A stretch of 64,000 nt of DNA from Deferribacteraceae bacterium UBA6799 (GCA_002452335.1 DKFJ01000010.1:201559-265558), one strand, 5' to 3'; shown: positions 17,226 through 25,814, counted from the stretch's first letter. Numbers and translations are program-made. The notes: generated from the sequence alone by a model not told the origin.

Positions 17226-18620
17226 TCAGTTCTGCCCTGCCACACGTCCGGCGGCGGGAGAATATTCGCTGTCGTAAGCTATTTCCAGCACATCAATGAG
17301 CGACTGAGCCATGTTCACATACCAGAACTGCCCGCTGGGGGTCAGTTTCAATGTTCTGTCTGCGAGGGTTATCATCCTGCGTTTTCTCCAGGATTCAAAG
17401 AGCGGTTCGAACACTTCTGAAAGCGAAAAACCGGCCTCTGCGTCCAGATCGTTCAGTCTAAGAAAACCGCAGTCTATCTGATAGGTTATGAGACTGTGGA
17501 GTCTGTGTCTGTCCGCCTGAAGGCTCATGCCCATTATGGGTTTTCTGCCTGCGTTCACCATGCCGAGATAGGGTTCCAGAGCCATATGGGTGAAATATCC
17601 GTGGCTGTGCGTGCGTCCTCCCGCTCCTGCTCCGAAAGCGTGCATCAGAGTGCCTTTTTTGGACATTCTGTTATAGAGGCTTCTGTCTCTGGTGTCTCTC
17701 ACCCAGTGCGCCATAGACGGCTGCAGGTAGCCGAGATTCTGCATCACCTGATGCGCCTTCAGGAAGAAAAGAGCCTGTTGTGCCGTGGAGGCAGGTTTGG
17801 GCAGTTTTTCGTCCTTGATCTGGCTGTTCATCCGCCCGTCCTCAAAGACATTGAGCTGATACAGAGCCATGCCGTCCACCTCCAGAGAGTGAGCCGTCAG
17901 AATGTCTTCTATGTAGTCAGATTCGCTCTGATATGGCAGACCGAACATCAGGTCTATGGATACCGCAGCCTCGTTTATCCTTTTGAGTCTCTCTATGTTT
18001 TTCATGACTGTTTCGCCATCGTCCACCCGTCCTATGGCCCGCCTGATTCTGGTATCGAAAGACTGTACGCCAATGGAAAACCTGTTGACTCCGGCGTTGA
18101 GGCAGACGTCGACCTTTTCGTCTGTGAGCTGAAATGTTCTGGTTTCGAAGGTGAATTCGCAGTCGTTTGCCAGCGGCAGGCTGTTTCTGACAGCGCCGAG
18201 CATACGTCCGATCTGCTCTGAATCAAGAGCGCCGGGTGTGCCGCCTCCTATGTAAACTGCGTTGATGTTTCCAGTGGAAAAATGGGGCAGTCTGGCGCAG
18301 TCCTCTATCTCTCTTACTATGCCGTTTGTGAAGGCTTCCATCATATCGGGCTTAGCAAAATTTTTGAAGAACCCGCAGTAAGAGCATCTGGTCTGACAGA
18401 ATGGAACGTTAACATATACCAGTTTTTCACCGGATACCGGCTGCATCGATGCTTTCATCCATTCCCTTCCGGCATCTTCCGGTGTCAGCGGTGTGCTCTT
18501 GCCTCCTGCGTGTACGGTGCGTTTTTTGTCATACGCCTTTGTCAGGCTGTCTTCGGTTTCGTTGCCGAAAATGAGCTTTTTTTTATCTTCTGTCAGGCTT
18601 CTGTGCCATGTTATGTTCAT
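17226..18620 (-). CDS. hutW: HutW/ChuW-family radical SAM haem-degrading methyltransferase
   Basis: The protein is 464 aa. The radical-SAM cluster motif CxxxCxxC is C75, C79, C82 (CQTRCSYC), in the HemN-like context VYVNVPFCQTRCSYCGFF, with GGGTP following. ChuW/HutW enzymes open the porphyrin ring without oxygen, releasing iron, using SAM and reducing power from a flavodoxin. The ATG at 18620 is preferred: AGGATAAA precedes it and it overlaps the flavodoxin stop (ATGA). An earlier in-frame ATG at 18671 lies inside that gene. Its presence points to anaerobic haem use. Confidence 0.88.
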   Translation of the reverse strand: MNITWHRSLTEDKKKLIFGNETEDSLTKAYDKKRTVHAGGKSTPLTPEDAGREWMKASMQPVSGEKLVYVNVPFCQTRCSYCGFFKNFAKPDMMEAFTNGIVREIEDCARLPHFSTGNINAVYIGGGTPGALDSEQIGRMLGAVRNSLPLANDCEFTFETRTFQLTDEKVDVCLNAGVNRFSIGVQSFDTRIRRAIGRVDDGETVMKNIERLKRINEAAVSIDLMFGLPYQSESDYIEDILTAHSLEVDGMALYQLNVFEDGRMNSQIKDEKLPKPASTAQQALFFLKAHQVMQNLGYLQPSMAHWVRDTRDRSLYNRMSKKGTLMHAFGAGAGGRTHSHGYFTHMALEPYLGMVNAGRKPIMGMSLQADRHRLHSLITYQIDCGFLRLNDLDAEAGFSLSEVFEPLFESWRKRRMITLADRTLKLTPSGQFWYVNMAQSLIDVLEIAYDSEYSPAAGRVAGQN

Positions 18621-19171
18621 TGTTTTATCCTGTTTACGGATTTGATGAGGTTTTCGGCAAATTCCCAGCACTCGGCTTTGTTCATCATGGTTCTTGGTTT
18701 CATGCGCTCGTTGGTTTCTGTCTCTGAAAAACCTGCCATCCTGTAGAATGACATCAGCCCTTCCTTATCCTCGTCAGTCATTGATGAAAAGATCATCTGA
18801 CCGTGGAGCATAGCGCATCCGATTACGCTTTTTCCCAGTTTTGCGGCGTATTTTTCCAGCATGAGGATGCCGCCGTGGGATCTGCCGTTGTGCATTATGG
18901 GTTCTGTCTTCATCGCCACGCCGAAAAGAGCGGTTTTTTTATCTGCCAGCGTTTCGGCATATCTTCCGATATATTCTTCCAGAGGTTTTAGATATCCGTG
19001 ACTGTAGATGCCCGACCCCATTACGGTGAGGTCGGCATCCACAGGAGCACCGGCTGATGAAGCATCTGCCGTGAAGGCTTCGTGCCCGTCAGCCGAGAAT
19101 CTTTCTGCGATCCACGAGGCAATCTGCCCCGTGGATCCGTATCTGGTGGAAAAAATTATATTAACTTTCAT
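18617..19171 (-). CDS. Flavodoxin-domain protein, probable electron donor to the haem-degrading enzyme
   Basis: The product is 184 aa. The N-terminus has a flavodoxin FMN phosphate-binding loop, STRYGSTGQIA (about 8-18), followed by the fold VMGSGIYSHGYLKPLEEYI and FGVAMKT, resembling HemG-type flavodoxins. Its stop overlaps the start of the radical-SAM gene, so supply of electrons to that enzyme is likely; a comparable pairing is known in Fusobacterium haem operons. Oxidation of a porphyrinogen (HemG activity) is the alternative role. Confidence 0.8.
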   Translation of the reverse strand: MKVNIIFSTRYGSTGQIASWIAERFSADGHEAFTADASSAGAPVDADLTVMGSGIYSHGYLKPLEEYIGRYAETLADKKTALFGVAMKTEPIMHNGRSHGGILMLEKYAAKLGKSVIGCAMLHGQMIFSSMTDEDKEGLMSFYRMAGFSETETNERMKPRTMMNKAECWEFAENLIKSVNRIKQ

Positions 19172-19179
19172 GTCTGCCC

Positions 19180-21207
19180 TTAGAAATCCAGTCCGGCCTT
19201 AAAGATAACGTGGCTGCCAGGCTCTTCCATCGTTGCCATAGCCAGTGTGTATTCCTGATTGTTGATGTTCAGAGCTTCCACGCTCAGGAAAAATCTTCTG
19301 CCGTCGCTGAATCTGTATATGCCTGACACAGAGGCGTTCAGGGTGGTGTATCCTTCCACTTCTGTTATGTCGCCGGATGACTCCTCATCTTCCGCGTCGT
19401 CGGCATATCTGACGTATATATCCGCGTTCAGAGACATGTTTTTGCCTATTTCTGTGCTGTAGCTTATTCCGGTTCTGCCGAAGGTTTCGGGCATACCGTT
19501 TTTGTCAGTGGTATAGGTTTCGAACTTATATTCCCTGTTAAGCAGTGTCAGCTCAACGTAGGGACGGAATCCGAATATCTCGTATCCGGCTGTGAGCTCC
19601 AGCCCCTTTGTGGTGGCTTTGTCGATATTGGTGTACTGATATGCGTCTGAACCGTTGATGCTTGTTGATGCTGTTGTGATGTAATCATCTGCCTCGGTTA
19701 AGAAGAGGGTGGCGTCCGCATCCAGATGTTTGCCTCTGTATCTGGCTCCTATTTCATAGTTAACGCTTGTTTCGGCTTCCAGATCAGGGTTGGAGTATGT
19801 GGGGGTGCTGCTGCCGTGGGTTGTGCCCATATAGAGCTGCTGGAGATTGGCTGTTCTGTAGCCTGTGGCGACCAGAGCCCTGAAGGTGGTATTCTTTACT
19901 CCGTTATATGTCAGCGACAGACTGCCCACAGTGCTCGAATCATCGGAACTGCCGGGTGTCAGACCTGTTTTATTTGATTCAGACAGTTCTGTTTCTGTCT
20001 GAGTATACCTCAGACCGCCTGTAATGACAAAATCGCCTATTGCCTGCTCGTCCTGAGCGAATAATGATACAGACTGCTGGTTCGCTTTGCTGAGATAGTT
20101 GGAATATGCGGGCGCCATGAAGCTCTTGGTGACCTCCACTGCTTCCAGATCGTCTTTCATGTATTCGAATCCTGTTATCAGCAGGTTGGTGGATGACAGG
20201 TTGAAATCCGCCTGAGTGTTGAGCCCCAAAGTGTCCAGGTCGTTCTGTGTATTTGATTTATAGCTGAATACGCTGCCCATCATGCTCATATACATGTTGT
20301 TGATGAACTCTTTAAAGGTATTCTGCATAAAGAGATCCGCTTTTACTCTGCCGAGGGCTGAGCCGGGATTTTTGAATTCGAAGTGGAAATTGTCTTTTTC
20401 CCTGTCCCATCTGGGCAGATTCATCTCCATCCTCATATCAGAACCGGATGGCACCACGTCCTCGTATCCTGTGCGCACCTCATTGTCAGAATCATAGATA
20501 GTCTTTTCGTAGCTCATGTCTATCCTGTCGTTCTTATAACCGATGACTCCTCTGAAGTTGGTGCTTTCAAAGGCTGTGTACTCTATCTCATCGTTGTCTG
20601 TGTCTCTTCTGTTTCCCTGATTGGTATCGGTCATCTCGGCTCTGTAGTAGAACCCCTGGCTGTTTCCGAAAAGGGATAATGATTTGCTCAGACCGCCGGT
20701 GCCGGTGTCATATGTTGTGCTGATGCTTCCCTGAAGCGGTTTTGTGCCGCCTTTTTTTGTGATTATGTTTACAACGCCGCCTATTGCGTCAGAACCGTAA
20801 AGCACTGACGACGGGCCTTTGATGACTTCTATTCTCTCTATGGAAGCGGGATCTATCAGAAGAGGCGCTCCATCCATGGATTTCTGCTCGGATATTTTTA
20901 CTCCGTCCACCATTATGAGTGAACGCGAGGCGCTCTCTCCCCTCAGACTGATCCTGAAAATTCCTGTGGAACCTGTGCTGGTGAGCTGTACGCCGGGAAT
21001 ATCCCTGAGCAGTTCGGCCAGCGTGACCGAGCCGGACATGGCTATCTCTTCATCTGTGACGACAGAGAGCGTAACGGGAACCTCGATAGCGGATTTTTCG
21101 GATCTGGTGGCTGTCACCTTCACCTCGTTCTGGGTCAGGGACTTTTCAGCATACGCCGATGCGGCAAACAGACAGCATACCGCTGCCGTAAGCAATTTGT
21201 TTCTCAT
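19180..21207 (-). CDS. TonB-dependent outer-membrane receptor, probable haem receptor
   Basis: This 675-aa receptor begins with a signal peptide (to about residue 20). A TonB box-like stretch and plug domain follow (ESASRSLIMVDGVKI, IERIEVIKGPSSVLYGSDAIGGVVNIIT) and the C-terminus ends GLDF. In the barrel, FRAL, then a His (TTHGSS), then NPDL occur in the order of the FRAP-His-NPNL signature of haem/haemoglobin receptors. It sits 80 bp downstream of the Com-like gene and upstream of the flavodoxin gene. Haem is therefore the best substrate call; iron control is expected from the operon Fur box. Confidence 0.88.
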   Translation of the reverse strand: MRNKLLTAAVCCLFAASAYAEKSLTQNEVKVTATRSEKSAIEVPVTLSVVTDEEIAMSGSVTLAELLRDIPGVQLTSTGSTGIFRISLRGESASRSLIMVDGVKISEQKSMDGAPLLIDPASIERIEVIKGPSSVLYGSDAIGGVVNIITKKGGTKPLQGSISTTYDTGTGGLSKSLSLFGNSQGFYYRAEMTDTNQGNRRDTDNDEIEYTAFESTNFRGVIGYKNDRIDMSYEKTIYDSDNEVRTGYEDVVPSGSDMRMEMNLPRWDREKDNFHFEFKNPGSALGRVKADLFMQNTFKEFINNMYMSMMGSVFSYKSNTQNDLDTLGLNTQADFNLSSTNLLITGFEYMKDDLEAVEVTKSFMAPAYSNYLSKANQQSVSLFAQDEQAIGDFVITGGLRYTQTETELSESNKTGLTPGSSDDSSTVGSLSLTYNGVKNTTFRALVATGYRTANLQQLYMGTTHGSSTPTYSNPDLEAETSVNYEIGARYRGKHLDADATLFLTEADDYITTASTSINGSDAYQYTNIDKATTKGLELTAGYEIFGFRPYVELTLLNREYKFETYTTDKNGMPETFGRTGISYSTEIGKNMSLNADIYVRYADDAEDEESSGDITEVEGYTTLNASVSGIYRFSDGRRFFLSVEALNINNQEYTLAMATMEEPGSHVIFKAGLDF

Positions 21208-21286
21208 CAGAAACTCCTTTAGAAATAATGTTGGAATTCGTGATTCTCTGACATTAAAACGGCATTCGGGATGCTCTGTGCGGGAC

Positions 21287-21439
21287 TCAGGAGCCGGCGG
21301 TCTGCCGCGCGGCTTTTTCGGGCTTTTGCGGGAACTGCTGGACGTATCCGCATTTAGGACACTTGATCTCTATGAGCTTTACCTCTCCCTTCATCAGCAA
21401 TCTGCCGCAGCGCCTGCATCTTATTTCTTCATTGTTCAT
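21287..21439 (-). CDS. 50-aa Com-like zinc-finger protein
   Basis: The small frame reads MNNEEIRCRRCGRLLMKG and continues with a second CPKCG knuckle, giving four cysteines as CxxC-N17-CxxC. This is the pattern of Com-family zinc-finger proteins, first known as the translational regulator of phage Mu mom. It begins 2 bp after the tonB stop and lies before the receptor gene. The tail is basic and rich in Pro, Gln and Ala. Nucleic-acid binding and control of the receptor message is a reasonable inference, not shown. Confidence 0.75.
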   Translation of the reverse strand: MNNEEIRCRRCGRLLMKGEVKLIEIKCPKCGYVQQFPQKPEKAARQTAGS

Positions 21440-21441
21440 AT

Positions 21442-22140
21442 TCAGCCTTCCAGACTGTATCTTACGGGTATCAGAATATTGAATTCCTCACCCGATCCTT
21501 TTTCAAAAGGAAATACGGACGCCACCAGCTTCAGCGCCTCTTTATCCAGAACAGAGTGTCCGCTGGATGTCTCCACAGTGGCAAGTTTAAGCGTTCCGTC
21601 CGGGTTTATTACAGCTCTGACGCCCACCAGCCCCTCTATGCCTTTTCTGCGGGCAATGTAGGGATAGTGTTTGCCTGATTCCAGAGCGCTGCCCAGTCTG
21701 GATCTGTAGCCTGTATAGTCGAAGACCGGTTTATCCGGAGTCGTTTTTACCGGAGGAGCAGGTTTCATTACAGGCGCCGGTTCAGGGTCAGGCTGCACCA
21801 CCGGAGCTTCCTCTGCTGTCGGTGACGGATCTATGGGGATAAAGGCAGACGGTTTTAAAACTTCCTGAGTTTGTGATATCGTTTTTTTCGTCTGCCTCAT
21901 TTTTTTCTTTGCAGATTCTGTTTTTATTACAGGCTTTTCTATAGCCGGCTCCGGTTCGGGTGTTTCAGCAGCCGGTTCAGGAGCAGGTATGCAGTAGTTC
22001 AGCAGGACCTTCATGGATTCTTTCGGCTCCGGCTGTGGAGCGGGAATATCGAAATCCGCCACGACCGCAGATACATGAAGCGAAACAGACATGAGAAAAC
22101 ATATAATGTACATGTTCCTGCTGTTGTAAGCTGTCATCAT
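21442..22140 (-). CDS. tonB: TonB energy-transducing protein
   Basis: The protein is 232 aa: an N-terminal membrane anchor (about 8-27), a long Pro/Glu/Lys spacer with PEPEP, PDPEPAP and PAPPVKTTP stretches (about 30-140), and a C-terminal TonB domain (GYRSRLGSALESGKHYPYIARRKGIEG near 150, then VRAVINPDGTL). It transmits proton-motive force from ExbB/ExbD to the receptor. The start overlaps the exbD stop by 4 bp. Having its own TonB complex in the operon is typical of a dedicated haem system. Confidence 0.93.
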   Translation of the reverse strand: MMTAYNSRNMYIICFLMSVSLHVSAVVADFDIPAPQPEPKESMKVLLNYCIPAPEPAAETPEPEPAIEKPVIKTESAKKKMRQTKKTISQTQEVLKPSAFIPIDPSPTAEEAPVVQPDPEPAPVMKPAPPVKTTPDKPVFDYTGYRSRLGSALESGKHYPYIARRKGIEGLVGVRAVINPDGTLKLATVETSSGHSVLDKEALKLVASVFPFEKGSGEEFNILIPVRYSLEG

Positions 22141-22538
22141 CTGCTCTCTTTTGTCAGAAATGATACTGATTCCGCTCCCGCTTCTCTGGATATATCCATA
22201 ACGTTCATGATAAGGGCAAAATCAGCCGTTCTGTCGGAAGAGATTATCACTGTTTTGCTTCCGCCGCCGTCTATCTGTTCTTTCAGAAACAGTTTTAAGT
22301 GGAACTTGTCGGTTTTTCTGCCGTCCAGAAAGAGTGTGCCGTCCTCTTTGACTGTTACTACGGCGTCATCTGCTTTTATGCTCTCAGAGGTGGTGCTGTC
22401 CGGCAGGTTTGCCTGTACCGCCGGCAGCGAGAAGACCGATGTGAGCATAAAGAAAATGAGAAGAAGAAACACCATATCGATCATCGGTGTCATATCCGGC
22501 GCTGAGTCTTTTTTACGAAAAATATCAAAGTCTATCAT
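22137..22538 (-). CDS. exbD: ExbD biopolymer transport protein
   Basis: This 133-aa protein has one N-terminal helix with the conserved PMIDMVFLLLIFFML segment, including the proton-path Asp (about residue 20), and a periplasmic domain ending VMDISREAGAESVSFLT. It partners ExbB upstream (14-bp overlap) and TonB downstream. Confidence 0.93.
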   Translation of the reverse strand: MIDFDIFRKKDSAPDMTPMIDMVFLLLIFFMLTSVFSLPAVQANLPDSTTSESIKADDAVVTVKEDGTLFLDGRKTDKFHLKLFLKEQIDGGGSKTVIISSDRTADFALIMNVMDISREAGAESVSFLTKESR

Positions 22539-23145
22539 GGCATTGTTCCATCAGGCGGACAATCTCTTCGCCTTTTATTTTTAGCTCCACTGTCATCAGG
22601 TGGAGTTTTTTTTCGAAAAAATGGTATATAATAAGCGCCGGTATACCCACCAAAAGCCCCGCTATGGTAGTCAGAAGCGCTTCCCATATACCTCCTGCCA
22701 GCAGCGAAGGATCCACCGTGCCGCTGACGGTGGAGATGGTGCGGAAAGATAGCGCCATGCCGATGACTGTGCCTGCCAGTCCCAGCATGGGGGAGATGCG
22801 TCCTATCAGCTCTATGACATGAAGGTTTCTGGCGTATTTCTGAAGCTCCTCTATGCCCTTGTTGGTGACAACGTGTTCCAGCTCGTGACGCGAACAGCTT
22901 CTGTTTTCTATAACCTCACGAAAAACGTTTTCCAGTGCGCTCCTTCCTGAAGACAGCCTTTCCAGAGCCTTGTCGGCGTGACCCTGTTCTATGCTGTTTT
23001 TTACTGAGGCATATGCTTCTTTTGAAAATCTATGTGATATGAAATACCAGAATCTCTCAAAAAAAACGGTCATCAGAATCACTGAACATAAAACGAGCGG
23101 GTACATCATGAACCCGCCTTTCTGTATAAACATAGCAACGTCCAT
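22525..23145 (-). CDS. exbB: ExbB/TolQ-family proton channel protein
   Basis: The product is 206 aa with three helices: one near the N-terminus (MYPLVLCSVILMTVFFERFW) and two in the MotA/TolQ/ExbB domain (IGRISPMLGLAGTVIGMALSF and LLTTIAGLLVGIPALIIYHFF). It is the first gene of the haem operon, with the Fur box 17 bp upstream of its start. Confidence 0.93.
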   Translation of the reverse strand: MDVAMFIQKGGFMMYPLVLCSVILMTVFFERFWYFISHRFSKEAYASVKNSIEQGHADKALERLSSGRSALENVFREVIENRSCSRHELEHVVTNKGIEELQKYARNLHVIELIGRISPMLGLAGTVIGMALSFRTISTVSGTVDPSLLAGGIWEALLTTIAGLLVGIPALIIYHFFEKKLHLMTVELKIKGEEIVRLMEQCHDRL

Positions 23146-23161
23146 AGACTTCTCCTGCTTT

Positions 23162-23180
23162 GGTAATGAGAATCATTATC
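23162..23180 (-). promoter_or_regulatory. Fur box controlling the haem operon
   Basis: The 19-bp site GGTAATGAGAATCATTATC matches the classic palindromic Fur consensus at 17 of 19 positions. It lies just upstream of exbB, where bound Fur would block the promoter. Since the thirteen genes below it overlap or abut, one iron-responsive switch probably controls all of them. Confidence 0.85.
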
Positions 23181-23401
23181 AAGCATATCGGGTGTTGTCA
23201 AGTAAAAAGAAACTTTAATGGATGTTTTATGAAAAAATATGCACTGCATCTCTATAAACGCAGAGATTATTCCGAAAGCATTTTTAGTAGGATCATGTCA
23301 TTAGTTCTATGTGTGTATCCAGTCATAAGAGTAAGATGATACATTATAAAATTCTGACGATATCATCATGAAGGAACTGAAGATGTCTGCGTTAAAATCA
23401 T

Positions 23402-23445
23402 GTTTTTTATGTTTATTGTTCGGGGATGAAAACGATGATGTCGGT
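23402..23445. repeat. Diverged copy of a dispersed noncoding repeat
   Basis: TTTTTTATGT-(T)-TATTGTTC followed by GGGA, GA and AACG matches 5912-5944 at roughly nine of ten positions. A GATGTCGG core then occurs in both, after an internal deletion here. It lies beyond the 3' end of the LysR gene in a 230-bp stretch without genes. Confidence 0.5.
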
Positions 23446-23453
23446 GAGTCTTT

Positions 23454-24356
23454 TTAATTAATCTCCCAGTTTTGCTCAAGACTATCTCTGCAAAAACTCA
23501 GGAAATTAGCGGCGATAGCAGATAGGTTCCTGTTCTTCAGCGTTACTATCGACTTTTGCAGTTTGTGGGCGTTTCCCTGCACAGGCAGGCACAGCATATC
23601 GTCATCCACCTCGTCCATCACTCCCGCCGGAACAACGGCCACGGCCTCTCCGGCTTTCGCCAGCGCTATACAGCTCTGTCTCAACACACAGGTGCTTATT
23701 ATGTCAGCCTTCTGGTTTATCTCGTAGAATGAATTTATCAGCCCATCTCTGTATGTTCTGTTAACGCAGATAGGGACGCCCACAAGGTCTCTTACCGATA
23801 AGCTATCCGAGGGTTCTTTTATCCAAGGGTTGTCTTTCAGAAAGATGGCGCTCATTACCTCCTCTTCCATCAGGTAATAGTTGAACAGGTGGGGAGATTT
23901 CAGAGGTGCTCTGATAACAACTATTTCACAAATGCCTGTTATGAGCAGTTCGCCGATCTTACCGGTTACCAGTTCATACAGTTCCAGAGTGACATTAGTA
24001 TATTTTCTTCTGAAATCAATCAGCAGACGGTTGATGACCTGTTCGGAGATGGAAGGCGCGATGCCTATGCTCAGAACGCCTGATAATCCGCTGTTTATAT
24101 CCTTTATCTCTTTTATTGTGGAATCTTCCAGCTCGCATAGATATTTGGCTTTTTCATAGAGCAGCTTCCCGGCGTCGGTAACCTTTATTCTGCGCACGCC
24201 ACGTCTGGTTTCTATCAGCTCTGCACCGAATTTTTCCTCCAGAAGTTTTATCTGGTTGGTCAGAGCTGGCTGGGCGATGTTCAGCCTGTTTGCGGCGGTG
24301 GTGAGGTTCCCCTCGTCAACGATGACCACAAAATTTCTGTAAATATCAAGATTCAT
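23454..24356 (-). CDS. LysR-family transcriptional regulator
   Basis: The protein is 300 aa. The N-terminal winged HTH (LTTAANRLNIAQPALTNQIKLLEEKFG, about 17-43) is followed by a periplasmic-binding-like effector domain (about 90-295). It is divergent from a small membrane protein gene 123 bp away, which is the usual LysR target geometry. An inverted repeat lies between the two starts. The effector is unknown. Confidence 0.92.
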   Translation of the reverse strand: MNLDIYRNFVVIVDEGNLTTAANRLNIAQPALTNQIKLLEEKFGAELIETRRGVRRIKVTDAGKLLYEKAKYLCELEDSTIKEIKDINSGLSGVLSIGIAPSISEQVINRLLIDFRRKYTNVTLELYELVTGKIGELLITGICEIVVIRAPLKSPHLFNYYLMEEEVMSAIFLKDNPWIKEPSDSLSVRDLVGVPICVNRTYRDGLINSFYEINQKADIISTCVLRQSCIALAKAGEAVAVVPAGVMDEVDDDMLCLPVQGNAHKLQKSIVTLKNRNLSAIAANFLSFCRDSLEQNWEIN

Positions 24357-24369
24357 AGTTTTCTCTAAA

Positions 24370-24391
24370 TATAATATTTAATTATATTATA
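24370..24391. promoter_or_regulatory. Possible LysR operator (inverted repeat TATAATAT-N6-ATATTATA)
   Basis: Perfect 8-bp arms lie just upstream of the lysR start, in the divergent gap. Such placement suits an autoregulatory LysR site, but the whole gap is very AT-rich, so chance is a serious alternative. Confidence 0.35.
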
Positions 24392-24479
24392 AATAAAAAA
24401 ATAATATTTTCATTATATTTTATCAGGGTGTATGTTTACTCAGAAACCGGTTTCTGATCTGTTTATATGGAGTGATAAA

Positions 24480-24701
24480 ATGATAAACATTCAGGAACTA
24501 TGCCTTAAAAAGCCAATTTTCAGCTGTATTTTAATCAAATTCGGCATTACAGCCTCTATAATCATAGCCGGCGCGGTAGCTTACGGTGTCAGGACAGGTG
24601 TCTGGCAGAACTCTTTAAGATATGGACTGCTGCTGTTGTCTGCCGACATTCTATTCTCTGTGTCTGAATATCTTCATGCAAAATGGGCTATTTCTCTTTG
24701 A
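24480..24701 (+). CDS. Small two-helix membrane protein, function unknown
   Basis: The protein is 73 aa from the ATG at 24480, which has GGAG 7 nt upstream; a longer frame from 24432 lacks a ribosome site. Two hydrophobic segments are clear: about 17-37 (FGITASIIIAGAVAYGV) and about 47-67 (YGLLLLSADILFSVSEYL). It is divergent from the LysR gene and converges with a histidine kinase gene, overlapping its end by 14 bp. I do not recognise the family. Confidence 0.6.
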   Translation: MINIQELCLKKPIFSCILIKFGITASIIIAGAVAYGVRTGVWQNSLRYGLLLLSADILFSVSEYLHAKWAISL

Positions 24702-25716
24702 TCGTCATGATGAATTCCACGCCGTCGGGGCAGTTGTGAAACTCTAAGCCGCCGTTAAAAAAGTTGGTTACTGCGGTCTTGGCGATGAATAATCCGAGAC
24801 CTGTTCCGTGATTTTCATCTTTTGTTGTGAAATATGGCAAAAAAATACGGTCTTTTATTTTATCACTTATATAGTCACCATTGTTTTTTATACTGATGGT
24901 CATGAATTTTCTGCTGACTACTAAACTTATTTGGATCAGTCCTTCCGGTATCTTTTCCTGTTTCAGAGCATCATAAACGGCGTCTTTTGCGTTTTCAAAT
25001 ATGTTTACGAATGCAAGGTTGAATTTGATAACATCAAGATGATCATAAATAAATTCATTGTCACAAGGTGGATAGGTATTAAAACTGTCGCAGTCGATAC
25101 TGCTGTTATAACAAGAACATCTGAATCTTAAGGCAATATTGCCGGATGTCAGTTCCGGCATATAGAGTTTTAGCAGGTCAAAAATATGGTGGACAAGGTT
25201 TTTTTTGATATGTGGTTCGGTTGTCTTGTATGAGGCTTTAAAACTGTCGATAATCAGTGACATATTCTGAATGGTATCAAGAGCGTTTTGTTGAAATTCA
25301 TCAATATTTCTGCTACTCAGGGTCTTGTCATGGTAGAGTTCACAGATTTCCTGAACAGACAGAGCAAGCACGTTCAGCGGCTGCCTCCAGTGGTGTGAGA
25401 TCGATGTCAGAAGCCTGTTCAGGTCGTCTTCATGTTTTTTATGAAATAGATAGTGTTCATTATTACAATATTTTTTTATCTCTTCCAGTACAATTCCTTC
25501 GAGGTTTTCCTCTTCGTCAGACACCAGTTTAAGAACTGCATCTCTATCAAAATTATGTAAATTAGGCTTGTCTATAAGTGTCTTACAGAATTTCTCAGCA
25601 ATGCGTCTGTTTGACAGCATCTTAATGATCTCTCCGTTGTTTTCAGTAATAAATTTATGAAACTGGTGTACACGCGAAGATTCAATTTTGGCTAACAGAT
25701 AATTATAATTTGACAT
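24688..25716 (-). CDS. Soluble sensor histidine kinase
   Basis: This 342-aa kinase has no membrane segment. The phosphoacceptor region SISHHWRQPLN is at about 105-115 (His108 or 109), followed by a HATPase_c domain with NIFENAKDA (N box) and GTGLGLFIAKTAV (G2). The N-terminal ~100 residues are helical and of unknown sensing role; a cysteine run CSCYNSSIDCDSF occurs around 205-220 between the two halves of the catalytic part. No response regulator is adjacent; the nearest plus-strand gene is an XRE regulator. Confidence 0.88.
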   Translation of the reverse strand: MSNYNYLLAKIESSRVHQFHKFITENNGEIIKMLSNRRIAEKFCKTLIDKPNLHNFDRDAVLKLVSDEEENLEGIVLEEIKKYCNNEHYLFHKKHEDDLNRLLTSISHHWRQPLNVLALSVQEICELYHDKTLSSRNIDEFQQNALDTIQNMSLIIDSFKASYKTTEPHIKKNLVHHIFDLLKLYMPELTSGNIALRFRCSCYNSSIDCDSFNTYPPCDNEFIYDHLDVIKFNLAFVNIFENAKDAVYDALKQEKIPEGLIQISLVVSRKFMTISIKNNGDYISDKIKDRIFLPYFTTKDENHGTGLGLFIAKTAVTNFFNGGLEFHNCPDGVEFIMTIKEK

Positions 25717-25784
25717 ACATCACCATTTAGTCATTGCATAAATTGATATTTACATCATAATAAAAAGCTGAAACTGGCACGCTG

Positions 25785-25814
25785 TATACGTAAGTACCTC
25801 CATATACGTTAGTA
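25785..25814. repeat. Direct repeat TATACGTWAGTA, two copies 18 bp apart
   Basis: TATACGTAAGTA (25785-25796) and TATACGTTAGTA (25803-25814) differ at one base. They sit in the gap between the kinase gene and the divergent XRE gene, about 70-95 bp from the kinase start. They look like binding sites for a regulator, possibly the XRE protein itself. Confidence 0.45.

Noticed and set aside
12455..21207. Cobalamin uptake (BtuBFCD) as the role of the importer genes
   Set aside because: HutX, HutW, the haem-type receptor motif and the Fur box point to haem; no cobalamin riboswitch is present.
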